64,000 nucleotides of DNA from Rhodoferax koreense (GTDB taxonomy: Bacteria > Pseudomonadota > Gammaproteobacteria > Burkholderiales > Burkholderiaceae_C), in the NCBI RefSeq assembly GCF_001955695.1, contig NZ_CP019236.1, positions 2,604,001 to 2,668,000 on the forward strand. The letters run 5' to 3'. Each line of letters begins with the position of its first letter. Position 1 is the stretch's first letter. Made by a program: the position numbers and the translations under genes. The notes beneath the pieces are model-generated. The model made no database searches, was not told the DNA's origin, and was given only the letters and a program-made list of their open reading frames with translations. Shown here piece after piece: positions 49,198-63,473 of this stretch.

Positions 49198-49318
49198 CTC
49201 CGTTCGTGCCGAGCCTGTGGAGCCAGGCCCTTCGACGCGCTCAGGAAGCTCGGATGTCCTTCGACGAGCTCAGGACGAACGGATCGATCAACCCCTTTCG
49301 TGCTGAGCCCGTCGAAGC
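49198..49318. repeat. REP-like elements downstream of the thioesterase gene
   Basis: Several copies, in both orientations, of the same unit as at 35636-35811: CCGTTCGTGCCGAGCCTGTG, CCCTTCGACGCGCTCAGGAA, CCTTCGACGAGCTCAGGACG and CGTGCTGAGCCCGTCGAAGC. They occupy the gap between two convergent genes. Confidence 0.8.
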
Positions 49319-49350
49319 ATTCGCACCGAGTCCTTCTACGAAGCGGGGGC

Positions 49351-49950
49351 TCATCCCGCCGTCAGCCGCTGCACCAGGTCGGCCGTGCTGTTCGCCGCGT
49401 ACTTGCGCATCAGCCGTGCGCGGTAGATCTCCACCGTGCGGTGGCTGATGCCGAGCAGGCGGCCGATGGCCTTGGAGGTGAGGCCGTCGAGCAGGGCGGC
49501 GGCCACCTCGCGTTCGCGTACCGTGAGCTCGGCCTTCACCGGCCGGCTCGACGACAAGTCTTCGAAAGTCCAGATGCCGGCATCGTGCGGCGCGCGGCGG
49601 TCGAAGGCCCGGCCGGTCACGTGGCACCAGAAGGTCTCGCCCTTGAAGCGGCCGTCCACGCGTTTCATGATGCGGTTGTCGGCGTAGTGGCCGCGGGTGT
49701 TGAGGATGGGCGCGATGCGCGCGCCGGTGCGTTCAAACTCGAGCGCGCTCGGGTACAGCACCAGGAAGGACTGGTTCACCAGCTGTTCGCGGGAGGCGCC
49801 GAACATCTCGCACAGATGCTGATTGCAGTCCACAATCGTGCGGTGGCGCGACAGCACGAGGCCCACCGGCGCCAGCTCGAAAGCGAGCCGGTAGTCGATC
49901 GCCGCGGCCATGGCGGCCAGGGGCTGGGGCGCCTCGGATTTTTCGTCCAT
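49351..49950 (-). CDS. PAS-LuxR transcriptional regulator
   Basis: 199 residues. An N-terminal PAS-like domain (LAFELAPVGLVLSRHRTIVD, FWCHVTGRAFDRR) is followed by a LuxR/FixJ helix-turn-helix (LTVREREVAAALLDG, SKAIGRLLGISHRTVEIYRA). There is no receiver domain, so it probably senses a ligand directly. It is divergent from scoA with 77 bp between them, which makes it the likely regulator of scoAB. Confidence 0.9.
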   Translation of the reverse strand: MDEKSEAPQPLAAMAAAIDYRLAFELAPVGLVLSRHRTIVDCNQHLCEMFGASREQLVNQSFLVLYPSALEFERTGARIAPILNTRGHYADNRIMKRVDGRFKGETFWCHVTGRAFDRRAPHDAGIWTFEDLSSSRPVKAELTVREREVAAALLDGLTSKAIGRLLGISHRTVEIYRARLMRKYAANSTADLVQRLTAG

Positions 49951-49960
49951 CTTTGGGTTG

Positions 49961-49997
49961 CTACTTACGAGCTTCTACGTATGCGAATAGGTAGTAT
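49961..49997. promoter_or_regulatory. Candidate LuxR/FixJ-type binding region between the regulator and scoA
   Basis: Three related words occur: CTACTTACG (49961-49969), CTACGTATG (49975-49983, with the palindrome TACGTA) and, inverted, TAGGTAGTA (49989-49997). The last overlaps a TAGTAT -10-like box for scoA. Such CTACnTA repeats resemble NarL/FixJ-family sites. Confidence 0.4.
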
Positions 49998-50027
49998 CGT
50001 CGGTCGTGTTTTTCATAGGAGCACTGT

Positions 50028-50840
50028 GTGAATAAAATTTTCCCCTCTGCGGACGCGGCCCTGAAAGGCGTCGTGCAGGACGGCCAGTTGATGGCGGTAG
50101 GCGGCTTCGGCCTGTGCGGCATCCCCGAAGCGCTGATCGACGCGCTGCGCGACAGCGCCGTCAAGAACCTGACGGTGGTCTCGAACAATGCGGGCGTGGA
50201 CGGCTTCGGCCTGGGCAAGCTGTTGGAGACGCGGCAGATCAAGAAGATGATCTCCAGCTACGTCGGCGAGAACAAGGAGTTCGAACGCCAGTTCCTGGCC
50301 GGCGAACTCGAACTCGAGTTCACGCCGCAGGGCACGCTGGCCGAGAAGCTGCGCGCCGGCGGCGCGGGCATTCCGGCCTTCTTCACAAAGACCGGCGTGG
50401 GCACGCTCGTGGCCGAAGGCAAGGAGCAGCGCGACTTCGACGGTGAGACCTATGTCATGGAACGCTCGATCGTGCCCGACGTTTCTCTGGTCAAGGCGCA
50501 TGTGGCCGACAAGTCGGGCAACCTGCAGTTCCGCCTGACCGCGCGCAACTTCAACCCGGCCGCGGCGATGGCGGGCAAGATCTGTATCGTCGAGGTCGAG
50601 AAGATCGTCGAGACCGGTGAACTCGCGCCCGACGAGATCCACCTGCCCGGCATCTACGTGCACCGCATCGTGCTCAATGCGAGCCCGGAAAAACGCATCG
50701 AGAAGCGCACCGTGAGCGCTGCCGCGCCCGTGGATGCGGCTGCCGCCAAGATCGAGGCGCAAGCCGTGATCGCCCAGGCCGCATCCGTCGATGCCGTGCC
50801 GCTGCCGCAAGTGCCCGTGAACAACAAGGAAGGTGTCTGA
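50028..50840 (+). CDS. scoA: 3-oxoacid CoA-transferase subunit A
   Basis: 270 residues, GTG start with AGGAG 6 nt upstream. With ScoB it moves CoA from succinyl-CoA to acetoacetate or a related 3-oxoacid. The A-subunit patterns [16 protein letters not shown] and [18 protein letters not shown] are typical. The C-terminal tail after about residue 225 ([20 protein letters not shown]) is an Ala-rich extension beyond the usual length of about 235. scoB follows by 2 bp. Confidence 0.93.
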   Translation: MNKIFPSADAALKGVVQDGQLMAVGGFGLCGIPEALIDALRDSAVKNLTVVSNNAGVDGFGLGKLLETRQIKKMISSYVGENKEFERQFLAGELELEFTPQGTLAEKLRAGGAGIPAFFTKTGVGTLVAEGKEQRDFDGETYVMERSIVPDVSLVKAHVADKSGNLQFRLTARNFNPAAAMAGKICIVEVEKIVETGELAPDEIHLPGIYVHRIVLNASPEKRIEKRTVSAAAPVDAAAAKIEAQAVIAQAASVDAVPLPQVPVNNKEGV

Positions 50841-50842
50841 CC

Positions 50843-51481
50843 ATGCCCTGGACCCAAGATCAGATGGCCGCGCGTGCGGCCCAGGAACTCGAAGACGGTT
50901 TCTACGTGAACCTCGGCATCGGCATTCCGACGCTGGTCGCGAATTTCGTGCCGGCGGACAAGGAAGTCTGGCTCCAGTCGGAAAACGGCATGCTCGGCAT
51001 CGGCCCGTTCCCCACCGAAGACGCCGTGGATGCCGACCTGATCAACGCCGGCAAGCAGACGGTGACCACCATCCCCGGCTCGGCCATCTTCGGCAGCCAC
51101 GACAGCTTTGCCATGATCCGCGGCGGCAAGATCAACCTCAGCATCCTGGGCGCGATGCAGGTCAGCGAACATGGCGACCTGGCCAACTGGATGATCCCCG
51201 GCAAGATGGTCAAGGGCATGGGCGGCGCCATGGACCTGGTGGCCGGCGTCAAGCGCGTCATCGTGCTGATGGAACACGTCGCGAAGAAGAAGGACGGCAC
51301 GGAAGACCTGAAGATCCTGCCCAAGTGCACCCTGCCGCTGACGGGGGTGGGCGTGGTGGACCGCATCATCACCGACTTGGCCGTGATGGACGTCACCTCC
51401 GACGGCCTGAAGGTGGTGGAACTCGCGCCCGGCGTGACGAAGGAACAGCTCCAGTCGAAGACGGGTGTGACGCTGATCTGA
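50843..51481 (+). CDS. scoB: 3-oxoacid CoA-transferase subunit B
   Basis: 212 residues. The catalytic glutamate is in the conserved [12 protein letters not shown] segment; [15 protein letters not shown] and [19 protein letters not shown] are also typical. It forms the heteromeric enzyme with ScoA. Both support use of ketone bodies or 3-oxoacids together with thiolases such as BktB. It converges on the MCP gene with 6 bp between. Confidence 0.94.
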   Translation: MPWTQDQMAARAAQELEDGFYVNLGIGIPTLVANFVPADKEVWLQSENGMLGIGPFPTEDAVDADLINAGKQTVTTIPGSAIFGSHDSFAMIRGGKINLSILGAMQVSEHGDLANWMIPGKMVKGMGGAMDLVAGVKRVIVLMEHVAKKKDGTEDLKILPKCTLPLTGVGVVDRIITDLAVMDVTSDGLKVVELAPGVTKEQLQSKTGVTLI

Positions 51482-51487
51482 GGCGAA

Positions 51488-53041
51488 TCAGCCAGCCGTC
51501 AATCGCAACGGCTGGTTCTCCAGGCGGAACACCGCCACGGCCTGCACCAGTTGCAGCGCCTGTGACTTGAGGCTGTCGGCCGCGGCGGCGCTTTGCTCGA
51601 CCAGCGCCGCATTCTGTTGCGTGGCCTGGTCCATCTGCATCACGGCCTCGCCGATCTGCTGCACGCCGCTGCTTTGTTCGCCGCTGGCCGCGCTGATCTC
51701 GCCCATGATGTCGGTCACGCGGCGGATGGCCGTTACCACTTCCTGCATGGTGTGGCCCGCGCGGTCGACCAGGGCCGAGCCATGGCCCACCCGCTCCACG
51801 CTGGCGTGGATCAAGGTCTTGATCTCCTTCGCGGCTTCGGCGCTGCGCTGCGCCAAACTGCGCACCTCGCTGGCCACGACAGCGAAACCGCGACCCTGTT
51901 CGCCGGCGCGCGCGGCTTCGACGGCAGCGTTCAGCGCCAGGATGTTGGTCTGGAACGCGATGCCGTCGATCACGCCGATGATGTCGGCGATGCGGCTGGA
52001 ACTGTCGTTGATGCCCTTCATCGTGCTCACCACCTGCGCCACCACGTCGCCGCCCTGCACGGCCACGGTGGACGCGTTCAACGCCAGCTGGTTGGCCTGG
52101 CGCGCATTGGCCGCGTTCTGCGTCACGGTGGAGCTGAGCTCCTCCATCGAAGCGGCCGTTTCCTCCAGTGCGCTGGCCTGCTGCTCGGTGCGTGCCGACA
52201 GGTCGTTGTTGCCCTGTGCGATCTCGGCGCTGGCCAGGGCCACGCTGTCGGCATTCAGGCGCACCCCGGCCACCACCTTGGACAGGCTGGACTGCATGTC
52301 GTAGAGCGCGTTGAGCAATTGCGCGACTTCATCCCGGCCGGGGCTCTGGCTGGCCACGGTGAGGTCGCCGTCGGCCACCGCGCGCGAGACCTGGACCGCC
52401 TGATGCAGGGGCCGTACCACCGATCGGCTGAACATCACCGCGGCGGCGATGCCGAGTGCACACACCACCGACATCACCGCCAGGCTGATCAGGGTCGCCT
52501 GTTGCGCGGCCTGGGTGGCGTCCGCAGAGACGGCGGCGCTGGCCTTCTGGATCATCTCGCCGGCCTGGTCCAGCAACTGGGCCGGCTCGCGGTCGATGCC
52601 TTGCACGGCCTTGTCGCCGGCCTGCGGATCGTGATCGGCGGCGTTGAAGGCGTCGAGGCCTTTGCGGTAGGCCACGCCCATGCGCTGGTGCGCCTGCGCG
52701 AATTTGTCCACCGCGTCCTTGCTCGGCCCGGCGGGCAGGCTGGCCTGCAGTTGCCGCGCCTGGGCGGCGACCTCCCGGTCCTTGGCCTCGAACGCGGCCC
52801 AGTAGCGCTCGAGCTGTTTGGCGTCCTTGCCGCGCAGCAGCACGTTTTTCCATTCCTGGGTCTGGGTGCGGAAGTCGTTGAGCATGCCGGCCACGGCACG
52901 TTCGTTCTGGAAGTTATCGGCCACCGTGGTGCGGTAGGTGGTGACGGCCTGGTTCAGGCGGTCGATGCCGAACAGGGCCGCTGCGAACAAAACCAGCAGC
53001 GCTGTGGCGAAGGCGAGGGGCAATTTGAGGCTGAGCTTCAT
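51488..53041 (-). CDS. Methyl-accepting chemotaxis protein
   Basis: 517 residues: one N-terminal TM helix, a periplasmic four-helix-bundle-type sensor (about 30-185), a second TM ([20 protein letters not shown]), HAMP, and a cytoplasmic signalling domain with the hairpin tip [16 protein letters not shown]. The C-terminus ([10 protein letters not shown]) lacks the NWETF-type CheR-docking pentapeptide. Its ligand is unknown. It is not adjacent to cheA/cheW, so it may feed a chemotaxis cluster elsewhere. Confidence 0.92.
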   Translation of the reverse strand: MKLSLKLPLAFATALLVLFAAALFGIDRLNQAVTTYRTTVADNFQNERAVAGMLNDFRTQTQEWKNVLLRGKDAKQLERYWAAFEAKDREVAAQARQLQASLPAGPSKDAVDKFAQAHQRMGVAYRKGLDAFNAADHDPQAGDKAVQGIDREPAQLLDQAGEMIQKASAAVSADATQAAQQATLISLAVMSVVCALGIAAAVMFSRSVVRPLHQAVQVSRAVADGDLTVASQSPGRDEVAQLLNALYDMQSSLSKVVAGVRLNADSVALASAEIAQGNNDLSARTEQQASALEETAASMEELSSTVTQNAANARQANQLALNASTVAVQGGDVVAQVVSTMKGINDSSSRIADIIGVIDGIAFQTNILALNAAVEAARAGEQGRGFAVVASEVRSLAQRSAEAAKEIKTLIHASVERVGHGSALVDRAGHTMQEVVTAIRRVTDIMGEISAASGEQSSGVQQIGEAVMQMDQATQQNAALVEQSAAAADSLKSQALQLVQAVAVFRLENQPLRLTAG

Positions 53042-53326
53042 GGGGTACCCTGGGTGAAACTGGTTGTAACGAGTTGCATTGTGGCGTTAAACCAGGCCCA
53101 GCGGGGGCGAAGTCCGGCACGGCCCCAGCCCCCTCGTTTGGGTGGATTGATCCCGCTCAACCATGACCCCGAAAATTCATCGGATACCAGAATTAATTCA
53201 CGAATTCATAGAAACAGTACGCAAGAAAAAAACAAGTGTGCGCAATACGAGGAGGTGCCGATCGTCTTGAAGCGCAGGTCGCCGCAAGCCAGCCCGAGAC
53301 GGGCGAAGGCGACCAAGGGGAATATC
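53042..53326. other. Intergenic region between MCP and EIIC-EAL genes
   Basis: Divergent promoter region. An AT-rich patch at about 53170-53245 contains repeated AATTCA words. I see no secure promoter. Alternative in-frame starts of the downstream gene (TTG at 53267 after GAGGAGG) lie inside. Confidence 0.4.
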
Positions 53327-55378
53327 TTGAACAAGCGAAATTACGGGCTTTGGTATTTCAGGACGCTGCGTGCGCTGTCCAGCGCGGGCCCGCTGATGGC
53401 GATCCGCGAGACGTTCATTGCGCTGCTGCCCTTCTACATCGCTTCTTCGCTGCTGGAATTCTGGGTTTCGGCCGCCGATCTCTCGACGGTGGTGCCGCTG
53501 TGGCGCGTCGTCAACCTGGCCGTCGTCAACCTGCACGATTGCCTGACGCAGTTCTTTCCGCTGGTGGTGTCGCTGGTCCTGGGCGCGACCCTGGCCAAGT
53601 ACAAGAACATGGACGGCTTGCAGGGCGGGGCGCTCTCGGCTTTCTGCCTGCATCTCATCGTGTTCATGCTGCGTCAGCGTTACGGCGAGGACTTCGCGCT
53701 CAAGATGGGGGCGCTGTTCGGCATCTTCATGCCCTTCCTGGTGGTTTATACCTTGCTCCTCGTCCAGGCATACGCGCCCCGCACCTTGCACGACGTGGGC
53801 CTGAGCCCGTTGTTGACCAGGAGCATCAACCTCATCTGCCCGGCGGTGGTCACGGTGGCCCTGGTGCACCTGCTGTTGCTGCAGGTGGCGCAAGTCTTCG
53901 CATCGCTGCAGGGGCAGCACAACCCGATCCTGCACTTGCCGCTGGTGTTGCAGGGCGTCATCCGGGTGTGCGTGGCCAACCTGCTGTGGAGTTTCGGGCT
54001 GCACGGTGAGAACCTTTTCAACCTGGTGGTCGGCAAGGAAATGTTGCAGCAGACGGTGGTGGGCGACTTCACCATGGCCAGCCTGTTGAACAGCTTCGTT
54101 CTTTTCGGAGGAGCGGGCGGCACGCTGTCGCTGCTGCTGGCAATGGTGCTGCGCGGCCGGGTCAGCGCCATCGGCAAGATCTCCGCGCCGTTCCAGCTCT
54201 TCAACATCAACGAGATCATGGTGTACGGCCATCCGGTGGTCTTCAATCCTTATTTGATCCTGCCGTTCCTGCTGTTCCCGGTCATCGGTTTCCTGTTGTC
54301 CTACGCGGTGGTGTCCAGCGGATGGGTGGCGGCCGTGCACAACGTGCAATGGATGATGCCGGTGGGATTGAGCGGCTATGTCGCGGGTGGCGGGCGCGCT
54401 TCGGCCATCGTCTTCCAGATCGCCATGCTGCTGCTCGGCGCGCTGATCTATCTGCCATTCCTGAAGCTGGAGCAGCAGGATTCCATGGTGCACAAGCTCG
54501 AGAAGCTGTTTTCCGAGGAGGCGCGGCCACAGCTGGACATCGCCAACGCGGCGGAAATGCGCTACGCCATCATCTACAAGAAGCGGCTGACGATCTATTC
54601 GGAGGCCATGCAGGCCATCGATCTGCTCAGCGCGGGCCGGATGTGCCTCTGGTACCAGCCGAAGATCGACGTGCGCACCGCCCAGGTCAGCGGCTTCGAG
54701 GCCCTGTTGCGCGTGGAATTGCGTGGTGGCAAGGTGGTGGGGCCGGCCTTCGTCGAGAAACTGGAGGCCGCCGGCTACTCTGACGCGCTCAACGCCTGGG
54801 TGGTGCAGGAGGCCGTGCGCAACCTGCAGGCGTGGAAGGAACTTGGCTTCGCGCCGGAGGTGAGCCTGAACGTGACGGCCGATTTCCTGGCCAACAAGGA
54901 CAGCGTGGCCAACATCATTGAGCGGGTGGGCGGCTTTGCGGGGCAGGTCAAGCTGGAGATGCTGGAGAGCTCTTTCAGCCACGACTTCCAGAAGACACAG
55001 CGGCATGTGGATGAACTGAGCCGTGCCGGCATCCGGCTGTCGATCGACGATTTTGGCAGTGGCTACTCCAACCTCGCGCTGCTCAACAAGCTCGACATCG
55101 AAGCCATCAAGATCGACCGCAGCCTGTTGCTCGACGTGTCTTCGGAGCGGGGCCGTGTGTTGTATCGCGAGCTGTGTGCCCTCATTCGCCAGCTCGACTA
55201 CGAGCTCGTGGCCGAGGGGGTGGAGACGGAGGCCGACGCGGCCTTCGTCAAGTCGTGCGGCGTGAAGGTCATCCAGGGGTGGTTGTATTCCCGGGCCCTG
55301 CCGTTGCAGCAGGCGATGGAATACGCGGTTCAGCGTGGCATGGTCGGTTCGGGAGGCCGCGTCGCTCTGGCTGCTTGA
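53327..55378 (+). CDS. PTS EIIC-like membrane domain fused to an EAL phosphodiesterase
   Basis: About 683 residues from a TTG at 53327 that has AAGGGG 6 nt upstream (ATG 53396 and TTG 53267 are alternatives). Residues about 25-385 form a polytopic domain of the lactose/chitobiose EIIC type: WSFGLHGENLF with His226 and FNINEIMVYGHPVVFNPY with Glu296, the positions that bind sugar in ChbC-like EIIC proteins. The EAL domain (about 430-670) is complete: FEALLRV (about 456), LEMLESSF, DDFGSGYSNL, IKIDRS, VAEGVET. There is no EIIA or EIIB domain, so it may sense a sugar rather than transport it, and degrade c-di-GMP in response. This role is inferred. Confidence 0.85.
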   Translation: MNKRNYGLWYFRTLRALSSAGPLMAIRETFIALLPFYIASSLLEFWVSAADLSTVVPLWRVVNLAVVNLHDCLTQFFPLVVSLVLGATLAKYKNMDGLQGGALSAFCLHLIVFMLRQRYGEDFALKMGALFGIFMPFLVVYTLLLVQAYAPRTLHDVGLSPLLTRSINLICPAVVTVALVHLLLLQVAQVFASLQGQHNPILHLPLVLQGVIRVCVANLLWSFGLHGENLFNLVVGKEMLQQTVVGDFTMASLLNSFVLFGGAGGTLSLLLAMVLRGRVSAIGKISAPFQLFNINEIMVYGHPVVFNPYLILPFLLFPVIGFLLSYAVVSSGWVAAVHNVQWMMPVGLSGYVAGGGRASAIVFQIAMLLLGALIYLPFLKLEQQDSMVHKLEKLFSEEARPQLDIANAAEMRYAIIYKKRLTIYSEAMQAIDLLSAGRMCLWYQPKIDVRTAQVSGFEALLRVELRGGKVVGPAFVEKLEAAGYSDALNAWVVQEAVRNLQAWKELGFAPEVSLNVTADFLANKDSVANIIERVGGFAGQVKLEMLESSFSHDFQKTQRHVDELSRAGIRLSIDDFGSGYSNLALLNKLDIEAIKIDRSLLLDVSSERGRVLYRELCALIRQLDYELVAEGVETEADAAFVKSCGVKVIQGWLYSRALPLQQAMEYAVQRGMVGSGGRVALAA

Positions 55379-55585
55379 GCCGGATCGGCGACCCTTCGAG
55401 CCGGCGGTTGTCGGTCTGGTCCTACGAGGACCTGCGACGATGGCTTGCTGAAAGTCGGGTGGCAGGCGCGTAAGGTGCGTGCTGGTTTTGCGGTCGGGCT
55501 GGTGGTGGCCGCGGGACTGGCAGACGGTTGTTGTCTGCCCTCACTTGCTCTCACTTGCCCCTTCCGGCGCTCCGTACATCGCTAC

Positions 55586-59092
<3,507 letters not shown>

Positions 59093-59110
59093 GCGACGAG
59101 GTCCACCACC

Positions 59111-59938
59111 GTGCCCCACCGCCTCTTCGACATCGAGATGCGTCTGCTGATCGACGCCATCTACCTCAAGTACCACTTCGACTTCAGGAGCTACGCCAGC
59201 GCCTCGCTGAAGCGGCGCCTCACCGCGGCCATGGGGCGTTTCGGCTGCGACACGCTTTCGCAGCTGCAGGACAAGGTGCTGCACGACGCGGCGGTGTTTC
59301 CTGCGCTGCTCGACTACCTCACCGTGCAGGTCAGCGAGATGTTCCGCGATCCGGACTACTTCCGCTCCCTACGCCGCGAGGTGGTGCCGCTGCTGCGCAC
59401 TTATCCCTCGCTGAAGATCTGGGTGGCCGGCTGCAGCACCGGGGAGGAGGTGTACTCGCTGGCCATCCTGCTGCGCGAGGAGGGACTGCTTGCGCGCACG
59501 CTGATCTACGCCACCGACATCAATCCGCAGGCGCTGCAGCGTGCGGAGACCGGCATCTACGACCTGGACCGCATCGCGCTGTTCACCACCAACCACCAGA
59601 AATCGGGTGCGCGCAACTCTTTGTCGGACTACTACACCGCGGCTTACGGCCGGGCCGTGTTCGACAAGTCGCTGCGCGAGCACATCGTGTTCTCCGACCA
59701 CAGCCTGGCCACCGACAGCGTGTTTGCCGAGGTGCACCTGGTGTCTTGCCGCAATGTGCTGATCTACTTCGACCGGGCGCTGCAGGATCGCGCGCTCACC
59801 CTGTTCCGAGACGCGCTGTGCCGCAAGGGCTTCCTCGGCCTGGGCGCGAAGGAGTCGCTGCGCTTCTCGGCCTGCGCCGACGACTTCGACGAGCTGGTGC
59901 GCGAAGACCGCATCTTCCAGAAAAAGGCGAGCGCATGA
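59111..59938 (+). CDS. CheR-type protein-glutamate methyltransferase
   Basis: 275 residues, GTG start. It methylates glutamates of receptors with SAM. The N-terminal helical domain (ASLKRRLTAAMGRFG) and the catalytic domain (EMFRDPDYF, VAGCSTGEEVYSLAILL, ATDINPQAL, NVLIYFD) are all present. It overlaps the next gene by ATGA. The operon has no MCP gene, so its substrate may be the coiled-coil region of the hybrid kinase rather than a classical MCP; this is inferred. Confidence 0.95.
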   Translation: MPHRLFDIEMRLLIDAIYLKYHFDFRSYASASLKRRLTAAMGRFGCDTLSQLQDKVLHDAAVFPALLDYLTVQVSEMFRDPDYFRSLRREVVPLLRTYPSLKIWVAGCSTGEEVYSLAILLREEGLLARTLIYATDINPQALQRAETGIYDLDRIALFTTNHQKSGARNSLSDYYTAAYGRAVFDKSLREHIVFSDHSLATDSVFAEVHLVSCRNVLIYFDRALQDRALTLFRDALCRKGFLGLGAKESLRFSACADDFDELVREDRIFQKKASA

Positions 59939-60551
59939 AGGACGCGCTGGCGTTGCGGGGGCAGGTGGACGCCGTGGTCGTCGGCGCCTCGGCCGGCGGC
60001 GTGGAGGCGCTGATCCAGTTGCTGCCGGCGTTCGCCGCGGGGTTCCAAGGCGCGGTGATCGTCGTGCTGCACCTGCCGCGCGACCGGCGCAGCCTGCTGG
60101 TGGACATCTTCCAGCCCCGGTGCGCACTGGCGGTGCGCGAGGCGCAGGACAAGGAGTCGGTGGCCGGCGGCACGATCTATTTCGCGCCGCCGGACTATCA
60201 CCTGCTGGTCGATCGCGGCCCCGACGCGAGGCCCCAGTTGGCGCTGTCGGTGGATGAGGCGGTGAACTATTCGCGGCCTTCGATCGACGTGTTGTTCGAG
60301 TCGGCCGCCGACGTCTACCGCGAGCGGCTGATGGGCATCGTGCTCACCGGCGGCAACCAGGACGGCGCCTCGGGCCTGATGGCGGTGCAGCGCGCCGGCG
60401 GCGTGAGCGTGGTGCAAGACCCCGAGACCGCGCAGGTGAGCCTGATGCCGGCATCGGCCTTGGCGGCGGTGAAAGACGGCCCGGTCGACTTCGTGCTGCC
60501 GCTGCCGGACATGGCGGATCTTTTGAAAACGATGAGCGAAGGGGAGATGAC

Positions 60552-60555
<4 letters not shown>
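59935..60555 (+). CDS. CheB-type methylesterase domain protein (no receiver)
   Basis: 206 residues. It keeps the CheB catalytic triad: Ser in VVGASAGGVEAL, His in VIVVLHLPRDRRS and Asp in GIVLTGGNQDGASG. The N-terminal receiver of classical CheB is missing, so activation by phosphorylation must come in trans or be absent. It overlaps cheR (ATGA) and the downstream kinase (GTGA). Confidence 0.94.
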
Positions 60556-61706
<1,151 letters not shown>

Positions 61707-61711
61707 ATTTC

Positions 61712-61722
61712 GGGGGGGGGGG
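61712..61722. repeat. Homopolymer run of 11 G
   Basis: Directly after the last kinase gene (stop at 61704-61706) and before the tRNA. It is the longest homopolymer I noticed in the window and could vary in length. Confidence 0.8.
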
Positions 61723-61731
61723 AGGCGGATC

Positions 61732-61805
61732 TGGAGCGGGTGAAGGGAATCGAACCCTCGTCAGTTGCTTGGGAAGCAACAGCTCTGCCATTGAGCTACA
61801 CCCGC
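61732..61805 (-). tRNA. tRNA-Gly (anticodon CCC)
   Basis: 74 nt on the minus strand including an encoded CCA. The acceptor stem GCGGGTG pairs with CACCCGC, with discriminator T. The anticodon arm is GTTGC-TTCCCAA-GCAAC, giving anticodon CCC. The T-arm is GAGGG-TTCGATT-CCCTT. It lies between convergent signalling and transporter genes. Confidence 0.97.
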
Positions 61806-61905
61806 ATGCAGCAACCCGCCTGTGTTGGGCGGGTTGTGAAGGCTCTGGATTGTAGGGGATTCCTGGCCCCGGCCTTGGCGGCGGGACCGGGGAATTCCCG
61901 AGGGC

Positions 61906-63471
61906 TCAGGTGGGCGTGTCGAGCACCGGGCTGGCTTTGGTCTGGTGATCGATGCGCTCCTCGGCCGTCTCGATGTGGATCGGCTTGCCATGGGCCTTCT
62001 TCAGCTTGATCAGGAAGGCCACGATCTGCCACACGACCAGGATCGCGATCACGCTCAGCAAGGTGGCGCTGATGGGCCGCGTCACGAAGGCGCTGAAGCT
62101 GCCGCGGCTCAGCAGCATGGTGCGTCGGAAGTTCTCCTCCAGCATCGGGCCGAGAATGAAGCCCAGCATCAGCGGCGCGGCTTCCATGTCCAGGCGCAGG
62201 AACAGGTAGCCGATCAGGCCGAACACCGCGGTGGTGTAGATGTCGTCCAGGCTGTTGTTGATGCTGAAGGTGCCGATGCAGCAGAAGAACATGATGGCCG
62301 GGAACAGCACGGTGTACGGGATCTTGAACACCGACAGCCAGTAGCGCACCAGCGGCACGTTCAGCACCACCAGGAACACGTTGCCGACCCACATGCTGGC
62401 CACCAGGCCCCAGAACAGGTCGGGATGGGTGGCGATCATGTTCGGGCCGGGCTGGATGCCCTTGACCACGAAGGCGGCCATCATCAGCGCCATGACGGCG
62501 TTTTCGGGAATGCCGATGGCCATCAGCGGAATGAAGCTGGTGCGCGCGGCAGCTTCGTCGGCAGCGGCCTGGCCGGCCACGCCTTCGATGCAGCCGGTGC
62601 CGATCTCGTGCTTGTACTTGCTGAACTTCTTGTCCGCTGCGTAGGCGGCGAACTGGGCGATGGTCGGGCCGCCGCCGGGCAAAATGCCCAGGATCGAGCC
62701 GATCACGCTGCCGCGCAGGGCGCTGGGGATGATGCGCTTGAACTCGGGCCAGGTCGGCATGAGCTTGATGGTGCCGTTGAACGGTGTGAGCACGCTCTTG
62801 CTGTCCAGGTTCTTCACCACTTCGGCGATGCCGAAGCAGCCCAGCGCGATGCTGATGAGGCCGATGCCATCCATCAGGAACGGCAGGTTCATGGTGTAGC
62901 GGGCCACGCCGGAATTGACGTCGGTGCCGACCATGCCGAGCAGCACCCCGACCATGGCCATGGCCAGGCCGTTGAGCAGGCTGCCGGCGGAGACGAAGCT
63001 CACGCAGAAGAAGCCGAGCAGCATCAGCGCGCAGTAGTCGGCCGGGCCGAACAGGAAGCCGACTTCGCCGAGCGCCGGCGCCATCGTCGACAGCACCACG
63101 ATGGCCACCGTACCGCCGATGAAGCTGGAGATGCCTGCGGTGAACAGCGCCAGTCCAGTCTTGCCCTTGAGCGTCATCTGGTAGCCATCGATACAGGCGA
63201 CGATGCTGCTGGCGTGCGGTATCTTCATCGTGATCGCGCTCACGCTATCCCCGTACTGAGCCCCGTAGTAGATACCGGCCAGCATGATCAGCGCGCCGCC
63301 CGTGGGGATGGAATAGGTCAGGGGCAGCAGCAGGCTGATGGTCGACAGCGGGCCGAGGCCCGGCAACAGGCCGATCAGGGTGCCGACGGTGCAGCCGAGT
63401 GCGCAGTACAAGAGGTTCTGCCACGTCAAGGCGTGCTCGAACCCGAGGGAGAGGTTGTTGATGATTTCCAT
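61906..63471 (-). CDS. tctA: Tripartite tricarboxylate transporter large permease TctA
   Basis: 521 residues, about 12 hydrophobic helices. Characteristic motifs are GLLPGLGPLSTISLLLP near the N-terminus, GGALIMLAGIYYGAQYGDS and GILPGGGPTIAQFAAYA. It takes up carboxylates with TctB and a periplasmic TctC (Bug-type) protein. It starts 2 bp after the tctB stop. tctC is not in the window and could lie upstream of tctB beyond the right edge. Confidence 0.96.
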   Translation of the reverse strand: MEIINNLSLGFEHALTWQNLLYCALGCTVGTLIGLLPGLGPLSTISLLLPLTYSIPTGGALIMLAGIYYGAQYGDSVSAITMKIPHASSIVACIDGYQMTLKGKTGLALFTAGISSFIGGTVAIVVLSTMAPALGEVGFLFGPADYCALMLLGFFCVSFVSAGSLLNGLAMAMVGVLLGMVGTDVNSGVARYTMNLPFLMDGIGLISIALGCFGIAEVVKNLDSKSVLTPFNGTIKLMPTWPEFKRIIPSALRGSVIGSILGILPGGGPTIAQFAAYAADKKFSKYKHEIGTGCIEGVAGQAAADEAAARTSFIPLMAIGIPENAVMALMMAAFVVKGIQPGPNMIATHPDLFWGLVASMWVGNVFLVVLNVPLVRYWLSVFKIPYTVLFPAIMFFCCIGTFSINNSLDDIYTTAVFGLIGYLFLRLDMEAAPLMLGFILGPMLEENFRRTMLLSRGSFSAFVTRPISATLLSVIAILVVWQIVAFLIKLKKAHGKPIHIETAEERIDHQTKASPVLDTPT

Positions 63472-63473
63472 GA

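Noticed and set aside
55445..55585. N-terminal extension of the hybrid kinase from the TTG at 55445
   Set aside because: It would put a second hydrophobic stretch before the real TM1/CHASE3 and has no RBS; the ATG at 55586 gives the usual CHASE3 kinase layout.
61732..61805. tRNA as an integration site of a mobile element
   Set aside because: No integrase gene and no direct repeat of the tRNA 3' end were seen on either side.
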